A DNA stretch of 64,000 bases, taken from Prevotella sp. Lineage in GTDB: Bacteria; Bacteroidota; Bacteroidia; Bacteroidales; Bacteroidaceae. A program made the translations under genes and the position numbers. The notes below the pieces were generated by a model that saw nothing but the letters and a program-made list of their open reading frames with translations, was not told the origin of the DNA and made no database searches. Of this stretch, positions 1 to 9,529 are shown piece by piece. Positions within the stretch are counted from its first letter, which is position 1, and each line of letters begins with the position of its first letter. The DNA lies in contig JAFUZD010000029.1 in the NCBI GenBank assembly GCA_017476785.1, positions 31,531 to 95,530 of the forward strand, read 5' to 3'.

Positions 1-45
1 AGCAGGGGTGAGCTCGGCCAGCTCGCCCTTCACATATTCTATCAT
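1..45 (-). CDS. ruvA: RuvA, Holliday junction helicase subunit A (N-terminal 15 codons only)
   Basis: An ATG at 45-43 on the minus strand opens a frame that runs off the left edge. It encodes MIEYVKGELAELTPA, which matches the start of RuvA, the protein that binds Holliday junctions and loads the RuvB motor. Only the first 15 residues are present, so the call rests on this N-terminal signature. The gene is divergent from ddh. No clear TAnnTTTG element is visible for it in 46-110. Confidence 0.7.
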   Translation of the reverse strand, partial: MIEYVKGELAELTPA

Positions 46-193
46 ACGTCTCGTTTTGTATTAATACATCTTTATAAACGACTTCCGATTACAATTTATT
101 GTATTTACCCCCAAAAACATTCGCAATTATTACAAAGTGCCGCATTCAAGCATTTTTCTGCGCCAATTCATCACTCTTTTCGCAAGAAAAGTG

Positions 194-201
194 TAATTTT
201 G
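194..201 (+). promoter_or_regulatory. -7 promoter element TAATTTTG for ddh
   Basis: This matches the Bacteroidota primary sigma-factor -7 consensus TAnnTTTG. It lies 41 nt upstream of the ddh ATG and argues against the longer in-frame start at 99, which would place the promoter inside the coding region. Confidence 0.6.
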
Positions 202-242
202 CAACCGAAAAAGGAAAAGAACAACTAAACAGAGTAATAGCT

Positions 243-1142
243 ATGCAAAAGATCAGAGCAGCCGTAGTAGGATACGGCAACATCGGAAAGTACACCGTAC
301 AGGCACTCGAGGCCGCCCCCGACTTCGAGATTGCCGGCATCGTTCGCCGCAACGGCGCAGAGAACAAGCCGGAAGAGCTGGCGAAGTATGACGTAGTGAA
401 GGACATCCGCGAGCTGAAAGATGTCGACGTGGCCATTCTGGCTACGCCCACCCGCTCGTGCGAGGAGTATGCCAAGCAGATTCTGCCGCTGGGCATCAAC
501 ACCGTCGACTCGTTCGACATCCACACCAACATACGCGGCTACCGCGAACGGCTGATGGCCATCAATAAGGAGACGGGCACCGTCAGCGTCATTGCTGCGG
601 GATGGGACCCGGGCAGCGACTCCATCGTGCGCACGCTGATACAGAGCCTCGCCCCCAAAGGCCTCAGCTATACCAACTTCGGCCCCGGTATGTCGATGGG
701 CCACTCGGTGTGCGTGCGCTCTAAGGCGGGCGTGAAGAACGCACTCTCGATGACCATCCCCCTCGGCGAGGGCATTCACCGACGGATGGTCTACGTGGAA
801 CTGGAGGACGGTGCACGGCTGGAGGATGTGACGGCCGACATCAAGGCCGACCCCTACTTTGCCAGCGACGAGACCCACGTGTTTGCCGTCGACTCGGTAG
901 ACGACGTGCGCGATATGGGGCACGGCGTCAATCTGGTGCGCAAAGGCGTGAGCGGCCAGACGCAGAACCAGCGGCTGGAGTTCAATATGAGCATCAACAA
1001 CCCCGCCCTGACAGGACAGGTGCTGGTCAACGTGGCCCGCGCCTCCAAGCGACTGCAGCCCGGCTGCTACACGATGATTGAGATTCCCGTCATCGATATG
1101 CTGCCCGGCGAGCGGGCCGACCTGATTGAGCACTTGGTGTAA
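243..1142 (+). CDS. ddh: meso-diaminopimelate D-dehydrogenase
   Basis: The 299-residue product fits the NADPH-dependent enzyme that aminates tetrahydrodipicolinate to meso-diaminopimelate in one step, feeding lysine and peptidoglycan synthesis in the cytoplasm. A Rossmann nucleotide-binding motif GYGNIG sits at residues 10-15 and is followed by a C-terminal dimerisation/substrate domain. Length matches the family. The ATG at 243 is chosen because the frame open upstream to 99 spans the promoter and is not conserved-looking. The gene appears monocistronic, ending at a strong hairpin shared with the convergent GH28 gene. Together with asd in this window it covers part of the lysine/DAP pathway. 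Confidence 0.93.
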   Translation: MQKIRAAVVGYGNIGKYTVQALEAAPDFEIAGIVRRNGAENKPEELAKYDVVKDIRELKDVDVAILATPTRSCEEYAKQILPLGINTVDSFDIHTNIRGYRERLMAINKETGTVSVIAAGWDPGSDSIVRTLIQSLAPKGLSYTNFGPGMSMGHSVCVRSKAGVKNALSMTIPLGEGIHRRMVYVELEDGARLEDVTADIKADPYFASDETHVFAVDSVDDVRDMGHGVNLVRKGVSGQTQNQRLEFNMSINNPALTGQVLVNVARASKRLQPGCYTMIEIPVIDMLPGERADLIEHLV

Positions 1143-1174
1143 CGACGGCGCAGAAAAGAATGTAGCAAAGAGAA

Positions 1175-1205
1175 GACGGAGTAGAGGCTGAACCTCTACT
1201 CCGTC
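1175..1205. terminator. Bidirectional hairpin terminator between ddh and the GH28 gene
   Basis: A perfect 13-bp stem (1175-1187 with 1193-1205) and a 5-nt loop, followed on the plus strand by a short T-run. It overlaps the last codons of the convergent GH28 gene, whose stop codon is at 1198-1196, so the hairpin probably serves both genes. Confidence 0.75.
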
Positions 1206-2623
1206 ATTTTGTATTCTACCAGCTTCACGTCGGTCAGCTTCAGCTGGGCGGTCTTCTCGTCAATCTGAGTGGCCGTCTTGGTGTAGACAAACGTGCTGTT
1301 GTCTATCGTGATGCCATACACGCAGTTGAGCCCGAGTATGCCGCCGGCGCGGATGGCCGTCTTGGCACCGCGACAAGTGACGCGGCTGATGTGGATATCG
1401 GTGAACTCAGGTGCCCAGCGGCGCTGCTCCTCGGTGAAGGTAGGAACGGCATTGGGGTCGCTGCCAGCCGGCCGGTCCAGATAGTCGCACTGGAAGATGA
1501 CGGCCTCGTCCTTAATATCGGCCATCACAATGTCGCTGATGAATATCTGCTCCGTCTTTCCGCCGCGGCCCAGTCCGCTCTTGAAGCGCAGCCCCGTGTC
1601 GGTGCCCAGCATCCGGTTGTGGCGCACCACGATGCGGCGCATTCCGCCGGCATCCTCACTGCCGATGACGAATCCGCCGTGGGCGTGGTAGACGGTGTTG
1701 TTCTCTATCAGTATGTCCTCGCAGCCGGCAATGGAGTTGGCCTTCGGCTTGCCGCTCTTCATACAGAGGCCGTCGTCGCCGGCATCGACGGTAGCGTTGA
1801 CAATCAGCGCACGATGGCAGTCGCTCAGGTCGATGGCGTCGCCGTTCTGCGCGTTCCACGGACAGCGCACGGTGATGCCGTCGATGATGACGTTCTGGCA
1901 GTAGCAGGGATGCACGTGGAAGCGCGGCGAGTTCTGCACCGTGACGCCCTGTATGAGCACGTTCTCGCAGTCGGTCAGTCGGATGAGGTCAGCGCGCATA
2001 CGCTCCTGCTTCTCGGCCGACGAGGCGATGTCGGGATAGCCGCTGCGCATCTGCCACGGGTACCACAGCGTGCCGTTCTTGGCCTCGATGCCGCCCATCT
2101 CCTTAAAGGCTTTCCACTCCCACGCGCTCACTTTCTCGCGCTTCACCGGCCGCCACTGGGCACCGTTGCCGTCGATGACGCCCTCGCCCGTGATGGCAAT
2201 GTTCTTGCGCTTGGAGGCACGGATGCCGGGCAGGCAGCGGCTCGACTTGCCTGAAGGGTCGACGTAGAGACGCTTGTCGGGCGAGAAGTAGATGATGGCA
2301 TTCTTCTCTACGCGCAGCTCAATGTTGTCTTTCAGCTGGATGGGACCCGTGAGCCAGATGCCCTCGGGCACGACGAGCCGACCGCCGCCCATCTTGGTCA
2401 GCTTCTTGATGCCGGTCTCAAAGGCCTCGGTGTTGAGCGTGATGCCGTCGGGGGTGCCACCCACGTCGAGCAGGCTCACCGTGTTATTGGGAATCTGGGG
2501 CGGGGCCACCTGTGCCACCGCCACGGGCAACTGGGCATAGTAGCGGCTATAGTCGGCCGCCTGTGCCGTTGTGCCGACGGCCAGCAACAGCAGCGTCAGC
2601 ATCTGGGATAACATTCTTTTCAT
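1196..2623 (-). CDS. Glycoside hydrolase family 28 (polygalacturonase-like), exported
   Basis: 475 residues. An N-terminal signal peptide (start MKRMLSQMLTLLLLAVG, hydrophobic core then AQA) is followed by a right-handed beta-helix of the GH28/pectate-lyase superfamily. GH28 catalytic signatures are present in order: NGDAIDLSDC near residues 260-269, AGDDGLCMKSG near 279, HGGFVIGSE near 310 and RFKSG shortly after. These are variants of the classical NTDG/GDD/GHG/RIK blocks. The likely role is hydrolysis of galacturonic acid linkages in pectin or host glycans in the periplasm. The start at 2623 is preferred over the open frame to 2971, which runs through a repeat array and the promoter. No SusC/SusD pair or other carbohydrate genes are adjacent, so it is a stand-alone gene here. 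Confidence 0.88.
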   Translation of the reverse strand: MKRMLSQMLTLLLLAVGTTAQAADYSRYYAQLPVAVAQVAPPQIPNNTVSLLDVGGTPDGITLNTEAFETGIKKLTKMGGGRLVVPEGIWLTGPIQLKDNIELRVEKNAIIYFSPDKRLYVDPSGKSSRCLPGIRASKRKNIAITGEGVIDGNGAQWRPVKREKVSAWEWKAFKEMGGIEAKNGTLWYPWQMRSGYPDIASSAEKQERMRADLIRLTDCENVLIQGVTVQNSPRFHVHPCYCQNVIIDGITVRCPWNAQNGDAIDLSDCHRALIVNATVDAGDDGLCMKSGKPKANSIAGCEDILIENNTVYHAHGGFVIGSEDAGGMRRIVVRHNRMLGTDTGLRFKSGLGRGGKTEQIFISDIVMADIKDEAVIFQCDYLDRPAGSDPNAVPTFTEEQRRWAPEFTDIHISRVTCRGAKTAIRAGGILGLNCVYGITIDNSTFVYTKTATQIDEKTAQLKLTDVKLVEYKMTE

Positions 2624-2659
2624 CTTCGTTCTTTTTGTTTTTAGTAGACTTTCCAGCCG

Positions 2660-2667
2660 CAAATATA
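2660..2667 (-). promoter_or_regulatory. -7 element TATATTTG for the GH28 gene
   Basis: TAnnTTTG on the minus strand, 36 nt upstream of the chosen ATG. Confidence 0.55.
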
Positions 2668-2744
2668 CGCATTTTATCTGATATGGACAGCAGCCGAGGC
2701 TGTTTTTTGCAAACCACGGGTGCTTTGTCTCATCCCCGCGGGAT

Positions 2745-2840
2745 TTCGGAGGCCGCGTTTCAAAGGCTTCGGAGCGATGCTCCGCAGCCTCCGGAGCATC
2801 ACTCCGCGGCCTGCGGAGCATCGCTCCCCGGGCTGCGGAG
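2745..2840. repeat. 22-bp GC-rich tandem array, family A, copy 1
   Basis: About four degenerate 22-bp units. Each contains the dyad GGAGC-atc-GCTCC, so each could form a small hairpin. The array lies in the 349-bp gap between the divergent GH28 and flavodoxin genes, between their promoters. A second array of the same family and orientation lies at 45497-45597. Confidence 0.8.
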
Positions 2841-2930
2841 AAAGACTTCACAGCCTCCACAATCATCGCATTAGGTAGTTTTTGGCAAGAATTACGGACT
2901 TTTTGGCGCGCTCCATTCGCCTTTTCTTCG

Positions 2931-2938
2931 TATCTTTG
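2931..2938 (+). promoter_or_regulatory. -7 element TATCTTTG for the flavodoxin-like gene
   Basis: TAnnTTTG match 34 nt upstream of the ATG at 2973. Confidence 0.65.
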
Positions 2939-2972
2939 CACGCACAAAACCAAAGAAAAAAGCAAAGACACA

Positions 2973-3545
2973 ATGAAGAATCTCAGAATGATGATGGCAG
3001 CCGTAGCGCTGCTGGTGTCCCTCGCCGCAGGGGCAAAGGGACGTGTACTCGTGGTCTACTTCTCGCACGCTGGCGACAACTATGCCGTGGGCAACATCAA
3101 AGTGGGCAACACCAAGCTGGTGGCCCAGTATATCAAAGAGGCTACGGGAGCCGACGAGTTTGAGGTGGTGGCCGTCAAGTCATACGATATGGCCTACGAA
3201 CCGCTGACACGGCTGGCCAAGCAGGAGCAGCAGCGCGGCGAGAAACCGGCTTTCAAAGGGGCGGTGAAGAACATCGGACAGTATGACACCATCTTTATCG
3301 GCACGCCCATCTGGTGGGGCACGTTCCCGCAGGTGATGTTCACCTTCTTCGACAAGTACAACCTCAATGGCAAGACGCTCATCCCCTTTGCCACCCACGA
3401 AGGCAGCGGAATGGGACGCACCGTCAGCGACCTGCAGCGGCTCTACCCACGGGCTAAGGTCGACAAGGGCATTGCCATCTACGGCCACGATGCCAAGAGC
3501 TCGAAAGCGCGCGTGCTGAAGTGGCTCAAGAAATTCGGTTTCTAA
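2973..3545 (+). CDS. Exported flavodoxin-like protein
   Basis: 190 residues. An apparent signal peptide (MKNLRMMMAAVALLVSLAAG) is followed directly by a flavodoxin fold: VLVVYFSHAGDN, which resembles an FMN phosphate-binding loop, then IFIGTPIWWGTFPQV, and THEGSGMG near the C-terminus. The family binds FMN and transfers electrons or reduces quinones and other small molecules. The export signal is unusual for a flavodoxin and suggests a periplasmic or membrane-facing role, although the leader could also be a membrane anchor. The exact substrate cannot be read from the sequence. The gene converges on the TerC-family gene, with only 47 bp between them and no strong terminator seen. Confidence 0.8.
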   Translation: MKNLRMMMAAVALLVSLAAGAKGRVLVVYFSHAGDNYAVGNIKVGNTKLVAQYIKEATGADEFEVVAVKSYDMAYEPLTRLAKQEQQRGEKPAFKGAVKNIGQYDTIFIGTPIWWGTFPQVMFTFFDKYNLNGKTLIPFATHEGSGMGRTVSDLQRLYPRAKVDKGIAIYGHDAKSSKARVLKWLKKFGF

Positions 3546-3592
3546 GCAGAATAGGCAGCGAATCTTGAGATGCTGTCACGGCCAACGGCCTC

Positions 3593-4600
3593 CTACTCTG
3601 CCGGTTGCTTCCGGCCGTTGCTTACCAGATAGGACAAGCCCATCGACCCCACCAAGACGGTGAAGATGAAGAGCAGCGACCAGCCCGTGGGCACCTCGAC
3701 GTGGGGCATCCGCCACGTACTGCCGAAGACAATCAGCAGCGTGTTGACATAGTCGTCCATCGCCAGCAGCATCTTCACTCCCACAAAAATCAGGATGATG
3801 CCCAAGCCATACTTCAGATACGTGAAATAACGGGCAATGGCGGCCAGCGCGAAGTAGAGCGCACGCAGGCCCAGAATGGCAAAGATATTACTGGTGAGCA
3901 CGATGAAGGGGTCGCGCGACACGCTGAAGACAGCCGGAATCGAGTCGACGGCAAAGGCTACGTCGGTGGTCTCGATGACCAGCAGTGTGATGAGCAGGGG
4001 CGTGGCCACGCGCCGACCGTTCTCCACCGTGAAGAAACGGCCGCCGTCCATCCGGTCGGTCACGGGGAAGAAACGCTTGAACAGGCGCACAATGACGTTC
4101 TGAGAGGGGTCGCCCTGCTGCCCGTCATTGTGGCCGAACATCTTGCCACCCGTATAGAGCAGGAACAGGCCGAACAGCCCCAGCACCCACTCGAAGCGCT
4201 CTACCATCGCTGCACCGGCAAAGATGAAGATGCTGCGCAGCACCAACGCACCGAAGATGCCCCAGAAGAGCACTTCGTGCTGATACTTGCGCTCAACACC
4301 GAAGAACGAGAAGAGCATCAGGAAGACAAACAGATTGTCCATCGAGAGCGACTTCTCTATCAGATAGCCGGCCAGAAATTCGGTCGCCTTAGCGTGGGCA
4401 TCGACGGGATAATACAGATAAATGAGTCCGCAGAAAGCCAGCGAGACGACTATCCACACGGCCGTCATCCGCAGCGCTTCGCCCACGCTGACCTCGTGCT
4501 GCCCCTTTCGGCCGAACATCTTCAGGTCGGCCAGCAGCATCAGCAGCACCACTACATAAAACACAATCCACGCCCACAGGGGCAACTGTACAACTCCCAT
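3593..4600 (-). CDS. TerC/Alx family integral membrane protein
   Basis: 335 residues with about nine hydrophobic membrane segments. Family signatures are visible: EKSLSMDNLFVFLMLFSFFG in the first half and DVAFAVDSIPAVFSVSRD in the second, with the acidic residues conserved in TerC/Alx proteins. Members are implicated in manganese export or metal loading of exported proteins and, historically, in tellurite resistance. The ATG at 4600 is used because the longer frame (to 4633) would start with TTG inside the promoter. The gene is divergent from dxs. Confidence 0.85.
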   Translation of the reverse strand: MGVVQLPLWAWIVFYVVVLLMLLADLKMFGRKGQHEVSVGEALRMTAVWIVVSLAFCGLIYLYYPVDAHAKATEFLAGYLIEKSLSMDNLFVFLMLFSFFGVERKYQHEVLFWGIFGALVLRSIFIFAGAAMVERFEWVLGLFGLFLLYTGGKMFGHNDGQQGDPSQNVIVRLFKRFFPVTDRMDGGRFFTVENGRRVATPLLITLLVIETTDVAFAVDSIPAVFSVSRDPFIVLTSNIFAILGLRALYFALAAIARYFTYLKYGLGIILIFVGVKMLLAMDDYVNTLLIVFGSTWRMPHVEVPTGWSLLFIFTVLVGSMGLSYLVSNGRKQPAE

Positions 4601-4630
4601 ACTTGCTCTGTCATATTGTTGTTTCGGCTG

Positions 4631-4638
4631 CAAAGGTA
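4631..4638 (-). promoter_or_regulatory. -7 element TACCTTTG for the TerC-family gene
   Basis: A minus-strand TAnnTTTG match 30 nt upstream of the ATG at 4600. It fixes the start codon choice. Confidence 0.7.
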
Positions 4639-4745
4639 ATAAATAAATCGCAATTCATTGCATCCTGCGCAATTTTTACCCACCGTCCAGAGGGGGCAAA
4701 GGAAAGAAAAAGACGTTTTTCCTTTGTGTTTCTGCGGTTTATTCG

Positions 4746-4753
4746 TAACTTTG
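4746..4753 (+). promoter_or_regulatory. -7 element TAACTTTG for dxs-trkA-trkH
   Basis: TAnnTTTG match 31 nt upstream of the GTG start of dxs. No riboswitch-like structure is seen between it and the gene. Confidence 0.65.
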
Positions 4754-4784
4754 CACCTTACTAAAAATAACCAAACAGAAGATA

Positions 4785-6671
4785 GTGGAAAAAGACAGAC
4801 TGGATCTTTTGAGCCAGATCAGATATCCGGAAGACCTGCGCAAGCTGTCGGTCGACGAGCTGCCGGAGCTCTGCAACGAGCTGCGGCAGGACATCGTAGA
4901 CGAGCTGTCGGTCAACCCCGGCCACCTCGCCTCGTCGCTGGGCGTGGCCGAGATTACCGTGGCACTGCACTACGTCTACAACACACCCGAAGACCGCATC
5001 GTGTGGGACGTGGGACATCAGGCCTACGGACACAAGATTCTGACCGGACGGCGCGAGCAGTTCGCCACCAACCGTAAGCTGGGAGGCCTCCGCCCGTTCC
5101 CCTCGCCCGAGGAGAGCGAGTACGACACGTTCGTATGCGGGCACGCATCGAACAGCATCTCGGCGGCGCTCGGTATGGCCGTGGCGGCCAAGATGGAGGG
5201 GCGCGACCGCCACGTGGTGGCCGTCATCGGCGACGGGGCGATGAGCGGCGGACTGGCCTTCGAGGGGCTGAACAACGCTTCGGCCACGCCCAACGATATG
5301 CTGATTATACTCAACGACAACAATATGTCCATCGACCGCTCGGTGGGCGGAATGAAGCAATACCTGCTCTCGCTCAACACGAACGAGACCTACAATGCAC
5401 TGCGCTTTAAGGTGTCGCAGTGGATGCACCGTAAGGGAATGCTCGAGGAGGACCGCCGCAAAGGGCTCATCCGACTCTCGAACGCCGTGAAGTCGGCCAT
5501 CTCGCACCAGCAGAACATCTTCGAGGGACTGGACATCCGTTACTTCGGCCCCTTCGACGGGCACAACGTGAAGGAGTTGGTGCGCATCCTGCGCCAGCTG
5601 AAGGATATGAAAGGCCCCAAGCTGCTGCACCTGCACACCACGAAAGGCAAAGGATACGAACCGGCCGAGAAGGCGGCCACCATCTGGCACGCCCCGGGCA
5701 AGTTTGACGCCGAGACGGGCGAGCGCATTGTAAAAGACACCTCGAACCAGCCGCCGAAGTATCAAGACGTGTTCGGAGAGACGCTGCTCGAACTGGCACG
5801 GCTGAACCCGAGAATCGTCGGCGTGACGCCCGCGATGCCCACGGGATGCTCGATGAACATACTGATGCAGGAGATGCCCGACAGGGCATTCGACGTAGGC
5901 ATTGCCGAAGGGCACGCCGTGACCTTCTCGGGCGGACTGGCAAAGGACGGGCTGCTGCCCTTCTGCAACATTTACAGTGCCTTTGCACAGCGGGCCTACG
6001 ACAACATCATACACGACGTGGCCATCCTCGGACTCAACGTCGTGTTCTGCTTCGACCGCGCCGGACTGGTGGGCGAAGACGGAGCCACGCACCACGGTGC
6101 CTTCGATCTGGCTGCGCTGCGCCCTGTTCCCAACCTGACCATTGCATCGCCGATGGACGAGCACGAGCTGCGCCGGCTGATGTTCACGGCTCAGCTGCCC
6201 GACCGCGGGCCGTTCGTCATCCGCTATCCGCGCGGCAACGGCGTGAAGGTGGACTGGCGTTGCCCGCTGGAAGAGGTGGCCGTAGGCACTGGCCGCAAGC
6301 TGCGCGACGGCACTGACGTGGCCGTCATCACGCTGGGGCCCATCGGCAACACGGCGGCGCAGGCCATCGACGAACTGCCCGACCGCTCCATCGCCCACTA
6401 CGACCTGCGCTTCCTCAAGCCGCTCGACGGACAGATGCTCGATGAGATAGGGCGACGCTTCAGCCGCATCGTCACGGTAGAGGACGGCGTGCGCAACGGC
6501 GGAATGGGGTCGGCCGTCATCGAATGGATGAACGACCACGGCTACCGCCCCCACATAGTGCGGCTGGGACTGCCCGACAGCTTCGTGGAGCACGGCACCG
6601 TGGCACAGTTGCAAGCCATCGTGGGCATTGACAAAGAAAGTATCATTAAGGTATTGAGAGAAGGAGAATGA
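4785..6671 (+). CDS. dxs: 1-deoxy-D-xylulose-5-phosphate synthase
   Basis: The 628-residue product is full length for Dxs, which condenses pyruvate and glyceraldehyde 3-phosphate with thiamine diphosphate in the first step of the MEP isoprenoid pathway. Visible motifs include the thiamine-binding GDGAMSGG block (about residue 149) with NDNNMSI downstream, and the pyrimidine-domain block [15 protein letters not shown]. The start is GTG (4785); no ATG with a sensible N-terminus lies nearby and the promoter is immediately upstream. Its last 4 bp overlap the trkA start (ATGA), so dxs, trkA and trkH are probably co-transcribed and translationally coupled. Confidence 0.96.
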   Translation: MEKDRLDLLSQIRYPEDLRKLSVDELPELCNELRQDIVDELSVNPGHLASSLGVAEITVALHYVYNTPEDRIVWDVGHQAYGHKILTGRREQFATNRKLGGLRPFPSPEESEYDTFVCGHASNSISAALGMAVAAKMEGRDRHVVAVIGDGAMSGGLAFEGLNNASATPNDMLIILNDNNMSIDRSVGGMKQYLLSLNTNETYNALRFKVSQWMHRKGMLEEDRRKGLIRLSNAVKSAISHQQNIFEGLDIRYFGPFDGHNVKELVRILRQLKDMKGPKLLHLHTTKGKGYEPAEKAATIWHAPGKFDAETGERIVKDTSNQPPKYQDVFGETLLELARLNPRIVGVTPAMPTGCSMNILMQEMPDRAFDVGIAEGHAVTFSGGLAKDGLLPFCNIYSAFAQRAYDNIIHDVAILGLNVVFCFDRAGLVGEDGATHHGAFDLAALRPVPNLTIASPMDEHELRRLMFTAQLPDRGPFVIRYPRGNGVKVDWRCPLEEVAVGTGRKLRDGTDVAVITLGPIGNTAAQAIDELPDRSIAHYDLRFLKPLDGQMLDEIGRRFSRIVTVEDGVRNGGMGSAVIEWMNDHGYRPHIVRLGLPDSFVEHGTVAQLQAIVGIDKESIIKVLREGE

Positions 6672-8026
6672 AGATTATCATTGCCGGTGCAGGCGCCGTG
6701 GGTACTCACCTGTCGAAGCTGTTGTCGCGCGACCATCAGGACTGCGTGCTGATAGATGCCGACCCCGCACGGCTGAGCAATCTGGACAGCAAGTACGACA
6801 TAATGACGCTGCTGGGCTCGGCCACGAGCATCAAGACACAGAAAGAGGCCGGCGTGGAGCACGCCGACCTGTTCGTGGGCGTCACGCCCGACGAGAGCCA
6901 GAATATGAATGCCTGCATCATTGCCCACCGCCTCGGTGCCAAGAAGACCGTGGCCCGCATCGACAACTACGAATATCTGTCGCAGCAGCAGTCGGCCTTC
7001 TTTAAGGAACTGGGCATCGACGCACTGGTCTATCCCGAGGTGCTGGCTGCCACCGACATCATCAACGGACTGAAGATGTCGTGGGTGAGGCAGCGCTGGG
7101 ACGTGCACGGCGGAGCACTGGTGCTGCTGGGCATCAAGCTGCGCGAGAGTGCCGAGATACTGAACCAGCCGCTGCGCAACCTCTGCGGCCCGGACGACCC
7201 CTACCACATCGTAGCCATCAAGCGCGGCGAGGAGACGATTATCCCCGGCGGCAACGACGAGCTGCACGTGCTCGACCTCGCCTACTTTATGACTACACGC
7301 GAATACATCCCATACATACGCAAGCTGGTGGGCAAAGAGCACTATGCCGACGTGAAGAACGTCATCATAATGGGAGGCGGAAAGACGGCCGTACGCGCCG
7401 CACTGACCACGCCCGACTATATGAACGTGAAGATTATCGAAAAGAGCGAGCGCCGCTGCGAGCAGCTGAACGAGCTGCTCAACGACGTTGACACGATGGT
7501 GATTCACGGCGACGGGCGCGACTTCGGACTGCTGCAAGAGGAGGGCATACAGACCACGCAGGCCTTTGTGGCACTGACGGGCAACGCCGAGACCAACATC
7601 CTTGCCTGTCTGACGGCCAAGCGGCTGGGCGTTCGCAAGACCATCGCAATGGTGGAGAACCTCGACTATGTCGATATGGCCGAGGGACTGGACATCGGAA
7701 CCATCATCAACAAGAAGACCGTGGCGGCCAGCCGCATCTATCAGATGATGCTCGATGCCGACGTGAGCAATATGCGCTCGCTGATGATGGTAGACAGCGA
7801 CGTGGCCGAATTCACTGCCGCCGAGGGAGCACGCGTCACCAAGCACGCCGTGAAGGACCTCGGTCTGCCGTTCGGAGTGACCATCGGCGGACTGGTGCGC
7901 CACAATCAAGGCATCCTCGTCAATGGTAACACGCGCATCGAAGCGGGCGACTCGGTGATGGTGTTCTGCCACGAACAGAACCTGAAGAAGGTGGAGAAAT
8001 ACTTTAAAGCCGCTACACTATGGTAA
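6668..8026 (+). CDS. trkA: Trk potassium uptake regulatory subunit TrkA
   Basis: 452 residues, close to the usual 458, built from two RCK halves. The first begins with the nucleotide-binding motif GAGAVGTH (residues 6-13). The second Rossmann unit begins with [15 protein letters not shown] and continues to KIIEKSER. TrkA binds NAD(H) or ATP on the cytoplasmic face and gates the TrkH channel. The gene overlaps dxs by 4 bp upstream and trkH by 7 bp downstream, which strongly implies co-expression of the two Trk subunits. Confidence 0.95.
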   Translation: MKIIIAGAGAVGTHLSKLLSRDHQDCVLIDADPARLSNLDSKYDIMTLLGSATSIKTQKEAGVEHADLFVGVTPDESQNMNACIIAHRLGAKKTVARIDNYEYLSQQQSAFFKELGIDALVYPEVLAATDIINGLKMSWVRQRWDVHGGALVLLGIKLRESAEILNQPLRNLCGPDDPYHIVAIKRGEETIIPGGNDELHVLDLAYFMTTREYIPYIRKLVGKEHYADVKNVIIMGGGKTAVRAALTTPDYMNVKIIEKSERRCEQLNELLNDVDTMVIHGDGRDFGLLQEEGIQTTQAFVALTGNAETNILACLTAKRLGVRKTIAMVENLDYVDMAEGLDIGTIINKKTVAASRIYQMMLDADVSNMRSLMMVDSDVAEFTAAEGARVTKHAVKDLGLPFGVTIGGLVRHNQGILVNGNTRIEAGDSVMVFCHEQNLKKVEKYFKAATLW

Positions 8027-9480
8027 ACATCCGGCTGGTATACAAGATTATCGGCTCGCTGCTCTTCCTGCTGGGCTTGCTGATGTCGCTGTGCGCCATT
8101 ATGTCGTTCTGCTATCACGAGGACGACATAATGGCGTTTCTTGTATCTACCATCCTGACCCTCTGTGCCGGACTTGTGTTCAAGTATCTGGGGCGCGACT
8201 CGGGCAACAACCTCAGCCGCCGCGACGCCTATCTGCTGGTGTCGTCGACGTGGGTGGCCTTCAGCCTGTTCGGTATGCTGCCCTTCCTCATCAGTGGCTA
8301 TATCACCAGCGTCACCGACGCCTTCTTCGAGACAATGTCGGGCTTCTCGACCACCGGAGCTACCGTCATTGACGACGTGGAGCGGCTGCCCCACGCCCTG
8401 CTTTACTGGCGCACACAGACGCAATGGATTGGCGGACTGGGTATCGTCTTCTTCACCATTGCCATCCTGCCCTCAATGATTGGGGGCGGCAGCGTGAAGG
8501 TGTTTGCCGCGGAGGCCACGGGACCGATGCGCTCCAAGATGCATCCCCGCCTGTCTACTACGGCTAAGTGGATATGGACCGTCTACCTCGGCCTCACCGT
8601 GGCCTGCATCCTATCCTACTATCTGGCGGGGATGGGATGGTTCGACAGCATCAACTATGCAATGACCACCACTGCCACCGGCGGCTTCTCTACCCATAAT
8701 GACAGCACGCTGTTCTTCCGCTCGGCCTCCATCGACTATATCGCCATCGTGTTCCAGTTCCTCTCCGGCATCAATTTCACGATGCTCTACTACTCCATCT
8801 TCAAGTGTAAGTTCGGCTCGCTGCTGCGCAGCTCGGAGTTCAAGCTCTACATCGCCATCGTGCTCGGGGCCACGCTTTGGATTGGCTGGCTGCTGATGAC
8901 ACGCAATGGCTACGGGCTGGAGCGCGCCCTGCGCTCGGCATTGTTTCAGGTGGTATCGTTCGTCACCACCACTGGTCTCTCCAACGACGACCCCTCGCTC
9001 TGGCCACGCATCACGTGGATTATTCTTGCCGGCCTGATGTTCATCGGTGCCTGCTCGGGCTCCACCACGGGCGGATTCAAGTGCATCCGCGGCGTGATGC
9101 TGTTTAAGGTGCTGCGCAACGAGTTCCACAAGATACTCCATCCCAATGCCGTATTCCCCGTGAAGATCAACCGCCAGCCCATTCCGCAGCAAAACCTGCA
9201 GTCGCTGCTGGCCTTCTTCACCATCTACGTGCTCATCCTCTTCATCACCGTGGCCATAATGATTGTCTCGGGCATTGATATCGTCAATGCCGTCACCATC
9301 GCCTTCGGCGTCATCAGCAACGTGGGGCCGTCGCTCAGCACGCAGATAGGACCGGAGATGTCGTGGGCACTACTGCCCGTAGGCATCAAGTGGATATGTG
9401 CCTTCCTGATGCTCGTGGGCCGTCTGGAAATCCTGTCGGTCCTCGTGCTCTTCACCCGCGCCTTCTGGAAAGACAACTGA
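8020..9480 (+). CDS. trkH: Trk potassium uptake channel subunit TrkH
   Basis: 486 residues and highly hydrophobic, with four M1-pore-M2 repeats. All four selectivity-filter loops can be recognised: SGFSTTGATVI, TTATGGFSTHN, VTTTGLSNDD and GVISNVGPSL. The protein forms the K+-conducting pore and pairs with the TrkA ring encoded immediately upstream. The 7-bp overlap with trkA indicates translational coupling. A 49-bp gap without a visible promoter separates it from manA, so read-through into manA is possible. Confidence 0.95.
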   Translation: MVNIRLVYKIIGSLLFLLGLLMSLCAIMSFCYHEDDIMAFLVSTILTLCAGLVFKYLGRDSGNNLSRRDAYLLVSSTWVAFSLFGMLPFLISGYITSVTDAFFETMSGFSTTGATVIDDVERLPHALLYWRTQTQWIGGLGIVFFTIAILPSMIGGGSVKVFAAEATGPMRSKMHPRLSTTAKWIWTVYLGLTVACILSYYLAGMGWFDSINYAMTTTATGGFSTHNDSTLFFRSASIDYIAIVFQFLSGINFTMLYYSIFKCKFGSLLRSSEFKLYIAIVLGATLWIGWLLMTRNGYGLERALRSALFQVVSFVTTTGLSNDDPSLWPRITWIILAGLMFIGACSGSTTGGFKCIRGVMLFKVLRNEFHKILHPNAVFPVKINRQPIPQQNLQSLLAFFTIYVLILFITVAIMIVSGIDIVNAVTIAFGVISNVGPSLSTQIGPEMSWALLPVGIKWICAFLMLVGRLEILSVLVLFTRAFWKDN

Positions 9481-9529
9481 GGCAGCGCGGCCATCGCCAT
9501 TAACGCTATTACAACAACCATACAGACCA

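Noticed and set aside
225-1133. Long minus-strand ORF opposite ddh
   Set aside because: It mirrors the coding frame of ddh, lacks any family-like sequence and is Val/His/Gln-rich as expected from a GC-rich antisense frame. The same reasoning removes the long antisense ORFs opposite dxs, glyS, the CPA2 gene, asnS, the ostA gene and recQ.
2745-2840. CRISPR array
   Set aside because: Units of about 22 bp follow each other without unique spacers, are degenerate, and no cas gene is nearby. The same applies to the other arrays in the window.
4754-4784. Thiamine-type riboswitch upstream of dxs
   Set aside because: Only about 30 nt separate the promoter element and the start codon, too short, and no TPP motif is seen.
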